Assembly (NCBI GenBank): GCA_011033025.1
Contig: WFMF01000583.1
Span: forward strand, 33,261-97,260
DNA from: Beroe forskalii
Taxonomy: Eukaryota; Ctenophora; Nuda; Beroida; Beroidae
DNA length: 64,000 nt
Direction: 5' to 3'
Part shown: positions 54,224 through 64,000 of the stretch, piece by piece
Position numbering within the stretch: position 1 is the stretch's first letter
Layout: each line of letters opens with the position of its first letter
Position numbers and translations under genes: made by a program
Notes under the pieces: generated by a model
Seen by the model: the letters and a program-made list of their open reading frames with translations, nothing else
Database searches by the model: none
Told to the model about the DNA's origin: nothing

Positions 54224-54527
54224 CTCCATTAATGTGGGTCTAAACGACCCATAACCCATGCCGACATTCAGAATTGCATCGAAAGTTTCATAACTAATCT
54301 AAGAAATGTTGACGAAAGAAGAAAGAACAGCGAGCTCCAAGTGTCAAACGAGCCAGATATTCGTGCAGCGTTACTCAGACAATTCAGTGACACTGTGCAA
54401 ACAATTTACTGACTTATTTATTCCTGAGATGATAAGGTTTACCTGTTACACACTGCTTGCAGGTATTTGCAAACTGTGTATTTGATGAATTTTCATTTAT
54501 TCAAATTCGAGAGTTTAGTTTATGGAA

Positions 54528-54533
54528 AATAAA
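54528..54533 (+). terminator. Poly(A) signal AATAAA of CDK11
   Basis: AATAAA about 305 bp after the CDK11 stop and about 190 bp before the EXOSC9 start codon. The two genes are therefore head-to-tail with very little room between them. Confidence 0.55.
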
Positions 54534-54725
54534 TAATCTAATTGGTTAAGAATTGATATTATTCGAGCAGCGAATTTTGTTAGAGCTGGCAATGACACCA
54601 AAATCGCAAATTTGTCTCCCACTTATAAGATACAAACATACAAGAGATAATTTCAAGTATATCTATGAGTTCTAATCACCCTAACCCTTCCAATGTGTCC
54701 AGTGCTAGGATGTAATGCCCATGAC

Positions 54726-57700
54726 ATGAGAGAAGTTCCTCTTTCCCTTAACTCCTCCGAGTTCCTGACCTCTGTTCTCCGGGAGGGACTCCGACCTGAC
54801 GCCAGGGGAGGCTATGATTACAGGGACATCAAGATAACCTTCGGGTCTCAGTGGGGCCACGCTGAGGTTAGAGCTATAGCAGCTGCTGATCCGTTTCTGA
54901 AATTTTGGATTCACCAATCCAGGATCTTCTCACTCTATAATTTCTAGGTTTTTCTCTATAATTTAGTTCGGTTGTTATCTTCTTGGATCTTCTTATCTAT
55001 CACTTTCTAAACCCCAGGTCATGCTTGGTAACACACGAGTCTTAGCTCGGGTATCCACGACAGTAGCAAAACCTGCACCTTCCAGAGCAAACGAAGGAGC
55101 GCTTTTCTTCAACGTCCACCTTTCCCCCATGTCATCCTCCAAATTCAATGGTGCCAGATCAGATTTTAGGTCAGTCCAACGAGGGAACTTGATTACGGGA
55201 AATAATTTCTGTTGATAACTAAAGTAATACATATTCCATATTTTCCACTTTTAAAATTCATTCGCTCAAAAAGGATGAAATGATGTTCATGTTTCATGTT
55301 TTAGTACGGTAGTGACCAGGCTACTGGAAAGAACAATCAAAGAAACAAGGGTCATCGACACAGAATGCCTGTGTATTGTTGCAGGGGAAAAGGTTCGTTT
55401 ACCGTTTCAAACGTGGCTAGGTTAAATTCAAAAACTCGATCATGAGGTACTATTTTAAATTTTTGGCTAGCTCAATATATTTTTGATAAAATCCTTTCAT
55501 CGTTTCAGGTGTTAAATCTCCGCGTTGACATAACTCTCCTTGATTTCGCTGGCAATGTGATTGACGCATGTTGTATCGCTGCCATGACAGCGCTCTCTCA
55601 CTTCAGACGTCCTGACTTCATTGTCAATGGTGATGAGGTTAGTTTTTGAAGAGACACATGAACATCGGGAAGCATAATAACCGATAACATACTACTCGAA
55701 AATGTCCCTACATATAATTTCTGCGGGAAATGTGAGAGTTGGTTTTCTAATACTTGTATAAACACACCTATGCTAAATCTCTAGTTTTAGAACAGAAAAA
55801 TTGCCTCTTCACCGTTTGAACTCGATCACTTGTCATTACAAGCAAACTTCAGCTTTGCAGAATAACACAGACTTTTGTTTCCAAATGGCAGTTAACACAT
55901 TGAGTCCTTGATTCGATCACATGTCTGTGGAGTGGGCTCAGTTAAGGCAACAAACCAGTCTCAGATATCCTATCACGTGATCAGACCTCGTTATTATACC
56001 ACCGCTACGTAACGTTGATTGGATCCTGATCATCTGATCCCAGTTAGTTTCTGACGATCCTCAACTGGTAACATATATAAGTCACGGGACATCACTCAAC
56101 CTCATCCTTCAACCATAACATCTGCTCTACAACCACTACTTCTTCAAATGAACCCCACCTACAACATGACCACAGTAAACACCAGCTTGCTATCCGAACC
56201 CTTGACTCCAGTTGATGACAGGTGTGTCTTTGCCTTCAACATCCCGGAGTTATCTAATGTCACGCCCTACAACCTTCCTGCTGCCTGTAACCTCTTCTTC
56301 TCTGGAAGATCGCCAACTTTCTTCAACCCACTCAACTCCCCCACTGCTTCCGAACCTTCTGTCTCACTTAGTGCCACCACTCCAGACTCCTACACCCCAC
56401 TCACTCCCACCAGCCCACTCGCTGATACCACTCAACGAACAGTTTCCTCTACCTCGTCCTCTGTGTCCAATTCTCCCCCGCCCAAACCCCCTCGCCGCAA
56501 GGATATCCGACATGTCTCTCTGCCGTCGGAACTCTGTCAAGTCTCAATCCCGGTGATCCCGCAGTCTTCTTGTCCTCTGAAGTGTAACAGCAACCCTGAC
56601 CCCACGCTCAAAGCTCGGCCTTTCTCCATCAAGATCGAGACCCGAAGCTCCCCGATCAGACGACAACCGGTCCCACAACCTCGGGAGGCTTCAAGAGACC
56701 GGGTTCTGCTGCAAGGAGGAGGTCCCTGGGACATCCCGCTGGGGGACGAGTGAAGAGGAACGGGGTGGTGAAACGCTTGAGGAAGTGCACTGACAAGATC
56801 GGAGTACGGATTACAACCGCCCTTGGACAAGGAAGTGACTCTGCCAGTGAAGCTGATCGGAGGAACAAGCACTACTTCCTGTAACCAGTACTACTTCCTG
56901 TGAATTCGGATGATTAACAGCAGTACCATGTACTAACATCCCTTCGTTTTGTGATCGTTTGTGTTGATACAAAGAGGTTACTTAGCTTCTTTGCGGATTT
57001 CTTGAATTATTATTTTACTATCTCGTTTTAGAGTTTATTTAGATCTAATGTGATGTATCAATGATATCATGCACTTGTAATATTCACTTTTTAAATCGCG
57101 AAATCTTCTTGTCTTAATTTTCAGTATTCTGTGTACTCGAAATAGCGATAAAAATGTCACACCATTGCAGTGCTTAGTCTCTATTTCTCAATAACACCAA
57201 TACATGGTTCTTCCTTCTCCATTTCAATGCCTATAAAATGCGCTGCCATTTGAAATCATCGTGCTTTCACAGAAAGATTTGCCCGGTGGAAAATGAAAGA
57301 TTCGTAACTATTATCCGCCACAGATCACGGTGTTCAGTGATAAAGACAGAGATCCCATCCCTCTCTCCGTACTTCATGTGCCTATCACGTGTACTATTGG
57401 CTTCTCTGGTGAGAGGATACTGGTGGATCCAAACCACGAAGAGGTACCGTGTGCTCCTGTTTTCATTGTCCATTGCGTTTCATCTTGACTTGGTGGATCA
57501 TCTTTGATCTTCTATCACCAATTCTCGGAGTTAACTTCTCGAATTAATTCATGGACGTATATAATATTCAATGCCATACTAGCTTACCCGACCCATAGGA
57601 TCGAGAAATCGTCAAGACATTGACCAATCAGCGACCGAGTTTGCAGTCAACTAGGACACTGATTGGCTAATGTCAAATGGACCTGTGGGTAAAATAATAC

Positions 57701-60700
57701 GCCGTCAACATTTACCAGATACCCCGCACCTTGTCAGGAAAGTGTGATGGACGGCTACGTTTCCATAGCGACGAACACTCACCACGAGATATGTTACATT
57801 TACCTGGGGGGCGGAGTGACGCTGACACCTGCCCTTGTTAGCAAGTGCTGCGAGATATCCTCCCTCAAGACACAGGTACTTTAAGAGATATCCTCCTTCA
57901 AGACACAGGTACTTTAAGAGATATCCTCCCTCAAGACACAGGTACTTTAAGAGATATCCTCCCTCAAGACACAGGTACTTTAAGAGATATCCTCCCTCAA
58001 GACACAGGTACTTTAAGAGATATCCTCCCTCAAGACACAGGTACTTTAAGAGATATCCTCCTCAAGACACAGGTACTTTAAGAGATATCCTCCCTCAAGA
58101 CACAGGTACTTTAAGAGATATCCTCCTCAAGACACAGGTACTTTAAGAGATATCCTCCCTCAAGACACAGGTACTTTAAGAGATATCCTCCCTCAAGACA
58201 CAGGTACTTTAAGAGATATCCTCCCTCAAGACACAGGTACTTTAAGAGATATCCTCCCTCAAGACACAGGTACTTTAAGAGATATCCTCCCTCAAGACAC
58301 AGGTACTTTAAGAGATATCCTCCCTCAAGACACAGGTACTTTAAGAGATATCTCACTCAAGACACAGGTACTTCAAGAGAAAGAGGATATCCTCCCTCAA
58401 GACACAGGTACTTTAAGAGATATCCTCCCTCAAGACACAGGTACTTTAAGAGATATCCTCCCTCAAGACACAGGTACTTTAAGAGATATCCTCCCTCAAA
58501 ACACAGGTACTTTAAGAGATATCCTCCCTCAAGACACAGGTACTTTAAGAGAAGGTGGATATCCCCTTCAAGACACAGGTACTTTAAGAGATATCCTCCC
58601 TCAAGACACAGGTACTTTAAGAGATATCCTCCCTCAAGACACAGGTACTTTAAGAGATATCCTCCCTCAAGACACAGGTACTTTAAGAGATATCCTCCCT
58701 CAAAACACAGGTACTTTAAGAGATATCCTCCCTCAAGACACAGGTACTTTAAGAGATATCCTCCCTCAAAACACAGGTACTTTAAGAGATATCCTCCCTC
58801 AAAACACAGGTACTTTAAGAGATATCCTCCCTCAAGACACAGGTACTTTAAGAGATATTCTCCCTCAAGACACAGGTACTTTAAGAGATATCCTCCCTCA
58901 AGACACAGGTACTTTAAGAGATATCCTCCCTCAAGACACAGGTACTTTAAGAGATATCCTCCCTCAAGACACAGGTACTTTAAGAGATATCCTCCCTCAT
59001 GACACAGGTATTTTAAGAGAAGGTGGATCCCTCAGTGCGAACAGATTAGTTGAGAATGGTGCATGGGAAAGGGCTTGATTCCTCCGATTTTCATGATCGT
59101 AACTCTACCAATTGAGCAGTACTATGATTTACGCGATTTATTGGGTTTGAATAATTGTGATTGTAGTTATTTTAACTCTCTTGGTTCTTTGGTTGGTTGT
59201 TGAGTTGAGCTGTTCGAGTATAAAGTCTATTCCAGGACGATTTCTTACCATAAATTTTATCAAATTCTCACTTCCTCATCAGGAGATATCTGGTCAAATA
59301 ACTCGATCGCTGGACGAGGATCTAGCTACGAGGTAAGCCCTTATCTGCCAGCATTAATATAAGCTGTCGTGATAATAATATTAACGTCCAGGAAATAATA
59401 CTTTAATTTTTCTCGAGATATTATATAGTTTATTGTCTGTGAAAATTTCCCAAATCGTACTGTTTTCAGTAGGGCTTCGTTAGCAAATCAAACTATCTCA
59501 CATAATAGAAGAACTAAATTTCCCATTTTTATAACAAAATATAGATATAAAACATATTCCCGATTTCGAAATCGTAATTAATGATTTAGTCATAACTGTT
59601 TGAAAAGCTCAGACCGTCAATCTTTTGCATTGAAAATGTCATGACATCACTTGTTCCGGTTTTAAAAGTTCATATTGAAAATATAGCTTGAGAGGGCTAT
59701 CATTGCCCCATTATAATGTAATCACGTCATCATTCGTAATTGTATGCTATATCCGCTGAGTGGAAAGTATCGCTAACATTCCACATTCTGGAGCTCTGTA
59801 CCTCGTATACGAGTCTACAGATGTTAGACGAGAGGGTGCACACCACGAACTCGCAGCTCAGGAGCAACTGAATGTCTGTTATTATTCCCACGTGGATGTC
59901 TGCTGAGTACCTGCTTGCAAATGAGGCGTCACTGGCAGCAGTCACTGTCGCACTGTCAGTTAGGAAGGTATAGTCGGGGTATTTGTTCCTTAGATCTGTT
60001 ACCACTGCAGGTTCGTCTGTTGCCAAGTACACACGTTTTTCCACCCCCTTCTTTTGGTTGTCATAGTAACGTTCTATCGACGACATGTATTCTTCTAACG
60101 GCCTAAATTCAGCTTCCTTAATCTTGTCTGTTCTGCGTACCTGCATCCCTGGAATGGGCTCTATAAACCCAATGTTCTCTTTAGCAGCCCTCACGTGTTC
60201 TGTCATGCTGGGCTGGAGCCGGTAGAGGTACTGTACGATGTGTCCCGCCCACCAAGCCATTGGGGACTCAACAGTGGGTGGGGCTGTTACCCACGGGGGC
60301 GGAACCTGTAGCCATTCTTCCAGTCCTGGGGTGGGCCGCGCGTATTCCGGTGATATCTTCACGACTTGGTGTTGGTCATGATCGGGTCCCCAAAAAGGCA
60401 CAGGTTTGCTGTAACTCGTACAGTTCTCACTTATAGGCAGGAAGTACCGCTCCCACCCCTCCTTCGTTATGATGGGTCCTGGGAAGGGGTACAGCACCAC
60501 AGTTCGGTTAGTCCATGCCGCGTATATGAAACAGTACACCAGTTTGTGGGTTAGACACCCGAACCCGCATGGCGGACTCAGCGGACAGACGAGTTTTCTG
60601 GCGGAGCCACATTCCTCCGGGTGCTGGAGTTTAGTGAGAAAGTGCCGTACTGCTTCGTTTTCATCCTGATCATCCTGTTTCGCTGTTGTTAATAAGAACG

Positions 60701-61941
60701 TTGGAAGCTGTAAGAGGTTCACGTCGATCAATCGAATCCACTGGTATACAGATAATGTTGCTGTCAGTATCAGGACTGTGAGAAATATCCCAACTCTGCG
60801 TTTGTTCATCATAAAATTGAAAAGTAGAATTAACTAGGGCAAGAGTAAGGTAGGAAACAGCGTGATAAAACTATAAATAAAGCAGCGTGATAAAACTAGC
60901 GTTGATTGAGAGTTATCTGATGCACCACCGGCTGCTTATTGAAAAGAGAATAAAATCATTGAATATTATGCTTTCATTCCAGCATGTTATGAGCATGTTT
61001 TTAAATTTGTTCCACAAATAGGTGCCCACGAGTAAAGCAGCACACGTACTTACAATGTAAGCTGAATTATCATGTTGCTTATAGTAGGAGTAGAGAAGTT
61101 AGTTCATCCATAACACTCCCATCTTAGTCTCCGCCCAGGGTCTTTACACTAGGGCTGGATCCGAAACAACGAAACAAGCAACAAAAAAGGAGCGACAAAA
61201 AGGGGTGCACTAGGTGACTTCCTAGCCTCAAGGCAGTCTTGCTCAGAAGACTACCATACCTAAATTCTAACTGTCAGAATAAGAGTCATTGCACAATGAC
61301 CCCATCTCCTCACTCACTTCTTCTAGGGGACTGCCACAGCTGCTCCCGTCATCCTCTGTACCAGAAGACATTTCCACTGTAATCTTCTCCGACTCCTGGT
61401 ATTTCTTTCCTCTTGATTCGCCTTTGGCAGCTACCAACTCTGAGTCAGATTTGTCTTTTTCCTGAGAAGGATTGGAGAAGTTTCTTCCAACGCTCATAGT
61501 TATGCTCCCCGGAGGGTCCTCGAAGTTGAGCCATTCTACCTGTTACTCAAATTAGTATGTGACGTGAGGTGGTTTTATCTTGCAGATTCCAGATTATATT
61601 GAACCTATTTGAAGATACCAATGTTAGAATTTAGAACTAGCGTCAGTTAAAACAAGAATATTAAGTTATAACAAACGGCAATAGCAAGTCTGATATATAT
61701 TACTGAGGTGTCGCCACCTCTGAGATCGGTGTCTGAAATTTCCACAAAAGTGAAATTCGTACGTGCGTCATATCAATAATCAATATCAAAATACCACTCA
61801 CGTGTGTGTACCCCACGCAGGAGGAAGGCTGGAACGGACCGCCCTGCTGCCATCAGCTCCCTGACCCTGCAGGAGAAGCTGGACAGACTCTATGTGGAAG
61901 ACAGGACCAACAAACGGGAGATGTTGCAGGCTGAGGATGAG
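54726..61941 (+). CDS. EXOSC9: Exosome complex component RRP45/EXOSC9 (3' end outside window)
   Basis: Exons: 54726-54866, 55018-55169, 55305-55392, 55509-55637, 57324-57443, 57738-57875, 59283-59332, 61821-61941; phases all fit, 313 residues so far. The start MREVPLSLNSSEFL matches the short N-terminus of EXOSC9; an in-frame ATG at 54693 is possible. RNase PH-fold landmarks: LREGLRPDARGGYDYRDIKI, TRVLARVSTTVAKP, EGALFFNVHLSPM, VIDTECLCIVAGEKV, ALSHFRRPDFIVNGDE, DRDPIPLSVLHVPITC, VDPNHEE, VMDGYVSIATNTHHEICYI. The protein is a ring subunit of the RNA exosome, structural rather than catalytic in animals. The exons after 57875 (EISGQITRSLDED, then TLQEKLDRLYVEDRTNKREM) are weaker matches. Two exon ends (57875 and 61941) are the seeds of long minisatellites. 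Confidence 0.9.
56074..56080 (+). promoter_or_regulatory. TATA box of the nested single-exon gene
   Basis: TATATAA about 68 bp before the ATG at 56148, in a pyrimidine/CA-rich leader (ACTCAACCTCATCCTTCAACC). Spacing fits a TATA promoter with a start site near 56105. Confidence 0.5.
56148..56753 (+). CDS. Pro/Ser/Thr-rich 201-aa protein nested in EXOSC9, unknown
   Basis: Single open frame starting MNPTYNMTTVNTSLLSEPLT, with a non-repetitive first half (RCVFAFNIPELSNVTPYNLP), then a Ser/Thr/Pro-rich stretch and an SH3-ligand-like PPPKPPRRKD. It lies on the same strand inside the 1.7-kb EXOSC9 intron and has its own TATA box. Just past the stop, the +2 frame continues with a basic, protein-like sequence (KRNGVVKRLRKCTDKIGVRI to RNKHYFL, stop near 56882), which is also open upstream of the stop. 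This suggests either a frameshift in the assembly or a small unrecognised intron, so the true C-terminus is uncertain. No family is recognised. Confidence 0.55.
   Translation: MNPTYNMTTVNTSLLSEPLTPVDDRCVFAFNIPELSNVTPYNLPAACNLFFSGRSPTFFNPLNSPTASEPSVSLSATTPDSYTPLTPTSPLADTTQRTVSSTSSSVSNSPPPKPPRRKDIRHVSLPSELCQVSIPVIPQSSCPLKCNSNPDPTLKARPFSIKIETRSSPIRRQPVPQPREASRDRVLLQGGGPWDIPLGDE
57852..59025 (+). repeat. 33-bp minisatellite made of an EXOSC9 exon end plus its 5' splice site
   Basis: About 35 copies of GAGATATCCTCCCTCAAGACACAG|GTACTTTAA. The first unit is the genuine end of EXOSC9 exon 57738-57875 (codons EISSLKTQ, donor CAG|GTACTT). Each unit adds an identical donor. In the host frame every unit contains TAA right after the donor, so using any later donor would end translation. 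Units are very homogeneous, with occasional AAAACAC or 1-bp changes and two longer spacers (GAAAGAGG, GAAGGTGG). Confidence 0.92.
59333..59729. other. EXOSC9 intron segment
   Basis: AT-rich; nothing recognised apart from the donor GTAAGC at 59333 and the end of the opposite-strand fucosyltransferase-like gene beyond it. Confidence 0.4.
59730..60812 (-). CDS. Alpha-1,6-fucosyltransferase (FUT8)-like, intronless, nested in EXOSC9
   Basis: 360 aa. It has a short cytosolic tail and a type-II membrane anchor (residues about 7-28, VGIFLTVLILTATLSVY). Family landmarks follow: LQHPEECGSARKLVCPLSPPCGFGC, LVYCFIYAAWTNRTVVLYPF, the donor-binding motif VRRTDK (225-230), FRPLEEYM, VYLATDEP, FLTDSA, and CTLSSNICRLVYE with FHSAD near the C-terminus. 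FUT8 adds core fucose to N-glycans in the Golgi. Compared with human FUT8 (575 aa) it lacks the long coiled-coil stem and the C-terminal SH3 domain. The spacer after RRTDK is one residue shorter. It sits on the opposite strand in the EXOSC9 intron 59333-61820. The lack of introns suggests retroposition or an ancestral single-exon paralogue. Confidence 0.85.
   Translation of the reverse strand: MMNKRRVGIFLTVLILTATLSVYQWIRLIDVNLLQLPTFLLTTAKQDDQDENEAVRHFLTKLQHPEECGSARKLVCPLSPPCGFGCLTHKLVYCFIYAAWTNRTVVLYPFPGPIITKEGWERYFLPISENCTSYSKPVPFWGPDHDQHQVVKISPEYARPTPGLEEWLQVPPPWVTAPPTVESPMAWWAGHIVQYLYRLQPSMTEHVRAAKENIGFIEPIPGMQVRRTDKIKEAEFRPLEEYMSSIERYYDNQKKGVEKRVYLATDEPAVVTDLRNKYPDYTFLTDSATVTAASDASFASRYSADIHVGIITDIQLLLSCEFVVCTLSSNICRLVYEVQSSRMWNVSDTFHSADIAYNYE
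61267..61539 (-). CDS. Possible terminal exon of an unidentified gene
   Basis: On the minus strand AACAG|GTAGAATGG opens a frame VEWLNFEDPPGSITMSVGRN that runs to a stop at 61267, ending MGSLCNDSYSDS. It is acidic and Ser-rich, and the codon use looks coding. It may also start at the internal ATG 61497 (76 aa). It lies upstream of the fucosyltransferase-like gene on the same strand, but no splice link was found. The function is unknown. Confidence 0.35.
   Translation of the reverse strand, partial: VEWLNFEDPPGSITMSVGRNFSNPSQEKDKSDSELVAAKGESRGKKYQESEKITVEMSSGTEDDGSSCGSPLEEVSEEMGSLCNDSYSDS
61697..61742. repeat. Short dispersed repeat, inverse copy of 14655-14698
   Basis: ATTACTGAGGTGTCGCCACCTCTGAGATCGGTGTCTGAAAT, with the palindromic core GAGGTGTCGCCACCTC. 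Confidence 0.8.
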
Positions 61942-64000
61942 GTATGTTGCAGGCTGAGGATGAGGTATGTTGCAGGCTGAGGATGAGGTATATTGCAGAC
62001 TGAGGATGAGGTATATTGCAGACTGAGGATGAGGTTTGTTGCAGACTGAGGATGAGGTATGTTGCAGGCTGAGGATGAGGTATGTTGCAGACTGAGGATG
62101 AGGTATGTTGCAGGCTGAGGATGAGGTATGTTGCAAGCTGAGGATGAGGTATGTTGCAGGCTGAGGATGAGGTATGTTGCAGACTGAGGATGAGGTATGT
62201 TGCAGACTGAGGATGAGGTATGTTGCAGGCTGAGGATGAGGTTTGTTGCAGACTGAGGATGAGGTATGTTGCAAGCTGAGGATGAGGTATGTTGCAGGCT
62301 GAGGATGAGGTTTGTTGCAGACAGAGGATGAGGTATGTTGCAGACTGAGGATGAGGTATATTGCAGACTGAGGATGAGGTTTGTTGCAGACTGAGGATGA
62401 GGTATGTTGCAGGCTGAGGATGAGGTATGTTGCAGACTGAGGATGAGGTATATTGCAGGCTGAGGATGAGGTATGTTGCAGACTGAGGATGAGGTATGTT
62501 GCAGGCTGAGGATGAGGTATGTTGCAGACTGAGGATGAGGTATGTTGCAGGCTGAGGATGAGGTATATTGCAGACTGAGGATGAGGTTTGTTGCAGACTG
62601 AGGATGAGGTATGTTGCAGGCTGAGGATGAGGTATGTTGCAGACTGAGGATGAGGTATATTGCAGACTGAGGATGAGGTTTGTTGCAGACTGAGGATGAG
62701 GTATGTTGCAGGCTGAGGATGAGGTATGTTGCAGGCTGAGGATGAGGTATGTTGCAAGCTGAGGATGAGGTATGTTGCAGACTGAGGATGAGGTATATTG
62801 CAGACTGAGGATGGGGTTTGTTGCAAGCTGAGGATGAGGTATGTTGCAAGCTGAGGATGAGGTATGTTGCATGCTGAGGATGAGGTATATTGCAGACTGA
62901 GGATGAGGTTTGTTGCAGACTGAAGATGAGGTATGTTGCAGGCTGAGGATGAGGTATGTTGCAAGCTGAGGATGAGGTATGTTGCAGGCTGAGGATGAGG
63001 TATATTGCAGACTGAGGATGAGGTTTGTTGCAGACTGAGGATGAGGTATGTTGCAGGCTGAGGATGAGGTATGTTGCAGGCTGAGGATGAGGTATGTTGC
63101 AGGCTGAGGATGAGGTATGTTGCAGACTGAGGATGAGGTATGTTGCAAGCTGAGGATGAGGTATGTTGCAGGCTGAGGATGAGGTATGTTGCAGACTGAG
63201 GATGAGGTATGTTGCAAGCTGAGGATGAGGTATGTTGCAGACTGAGGATGAGGTATGTTGCAGACTGAGGATGAGGTATGTTGCAGGCTGAGGATGAGGT
63301 ATGTTGCAGACTGAGGATGAGGTATGTTGCAAGCTGAGGATGAGGTAAGTTGCAGGCTGAGGATGAGGTATGTTGCAGGCTGAGGATGAGGTATGTTGCA
63401 AGCTGAGGATGAGGTATGTTGCAGACTGAGGATGAGGTATATTGCAGACTGAGGATGGGGTTTGTTGCAGACTGAGGATGAGGTATGTTGCAGGCTGAGG
63501 ATGAGGTATGTTGCAGACTGAGGATGAGGTATGTTGCAAGCTGAGGATGAGGTATGTTGCAGACTGAGGATGAGGTATGTTGCAGACTGAGGATGAGGTA
63601 TGTTGCAGGCTGAGGATGAGGTATGTTGCAGACTGAGGATGAGATGAGGTATGTTGCAGGCTGAGGATGAGGTATGTTGCAGGCTGAGGATGAGGTATGT
63701 TGCAGACTGAGGATGAGGTATGTTGCAGACTGAGGATGAGGATGTTGCAAGCTGAGGTATGTTGCAGACTGAGGATGAGGTATGTTGCAGAGGATGAGGT
63801 ATGTTGCAGACTGAGGATGAGGTATGTTGCAGACTGAGGATGAGGATGAGGTATGTTGCAGGCTGAGGATGAGGGTATGTTGCAGGCTGAGGATGAGGTA
63901 TGTTGCAGACTGAGGATGAGGTATCTGAGGATGAGGTATGTTGCAGACTGAGGATGAGGTAAGTTGCAGGACTGAGGATGAGGTATGTTGCAGGCTGAGG
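61920..64000 (+). repeat. 23-bp minisatellite made of an EXOSC9 exon end plus its 5' splice site
   Basis: About 90 copies of GCTGAGGATGAG|GTATGTTGCAG run to the window end. The first unit is the end of exon 61821-61941 (codons AEDE, donor GAG|GTATGT). Each unit carries both TTGCAG (acceptor-like) and GAG|GTATGT (donor-like) around a 12-nt in-phase segment. Variants are GCT/ACT/AGCT and GTATAT/GTTTGT. Spurious 450-650-residue frames on the minus strand come from the stop-free repeat. Confidence 0.92.

Noticed and set aside
57835-58356. Open frames RYPPSRHRYFK / KYLCLEGGYLL over the 33-bp array
   Set aside because: These are repeat artefacts. The host frame contains TAA in each unit.
57852-59025. 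CRISPR-like regular repeats
   Set aside because: Units are contiguous without unique spacers and lie in a eukaryotic intron; this is a minisatellite.
61798-63750. Long minus-strand open frames of 450-650 residues (CNIPHPQ-type repeats)
   Set aside because: They are produced by a stop-free 23-bp tandem repeat. All three frames stay open and the composition is purely repetitive.

Overview
The window is nuclear DNA of an animal, most likely a marine invertebrate. It carries spliced metazoan housekeeping genes with GT-AG introns, abundant short DNA transposons, foldback elements and minisatellites. I cannot name the species; a cnidarian-grade or other non-vertebrate metazoan is an inference only. 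All exon coordinates below were read by hand from splice signals, reading phase and remembered family sequence.

Layout: (1) 1-8169, plus strand: the 3' two-thirds of an SLC18B1-like MFS transporter, with its 5' exons outside the window. (2) 8170-11930: convergent intergenic DNA with GC-rich interspersed repeats, palindromes and a tRNA-like/SINE sequence. (3) 29525 down to 11931, minus strand: a complete PIAS-family SUMO E3 ligase (SAP, PINIT, SP-RING, SUMO-interacting motif, Q-rich tail). Its introns hold a possible 45-aa spliced gene, a Lys/Arg-rich ORF, MITEs and a 16-bp minisatellite inside the SP-RING intron. (4) 29.5-37.3 kb: a transposon-rich, visibly CpG-poor stretch with a LINE 3' fragment, a large foldback element around a 100-N gap, and telomere-like degenerate repeats. 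(5) 37288-54223, plus strand: complete CDK11 (PITSLRE kinase). Its largest intron contains a ~4.9-kb tandem duplication and an intact intronless LDLa-type GPCR. (6) 54726 to beyond 61941, plus strand: EXOSC9 (RRP45 exosome subunit). Its introns hold a TATA-driven single-exon ORF and an intronless alpha-1,6-fucosyltransferase-like gene on the opposite strand.

The most unusual signal is that several minisatellites are built from exon/intron junctions. In CDK11 (about 81-bp unit) and at two EXOSC9 exons (33-bp and 23-bp units) the repeat unit is the 3' end of the coding exon plus its own 5' splice site, copied from about 13 to about 90 times. The CDK11 kinase-exon 3' splice site is also triplicated (52-bp unit). 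The result is tandem arrays of near-identical donor or acceptor sites beside real exons. In CDK11 the first three donors are in frame and could add 27- and 26-residue modules. PIAS and SLC18B1 show related but weaker patterns.

The host genes act in separate nuclear or membrane processes: SUMO conjugation (PIAS), splicing and transcription kinase (CDK11), RNA decay (EXOSC9), amine or solute transport (SLC18B1), Golgi fucosylation (FUT8-like), and signalling (GPCR). Nothing suggests they form one pathway.
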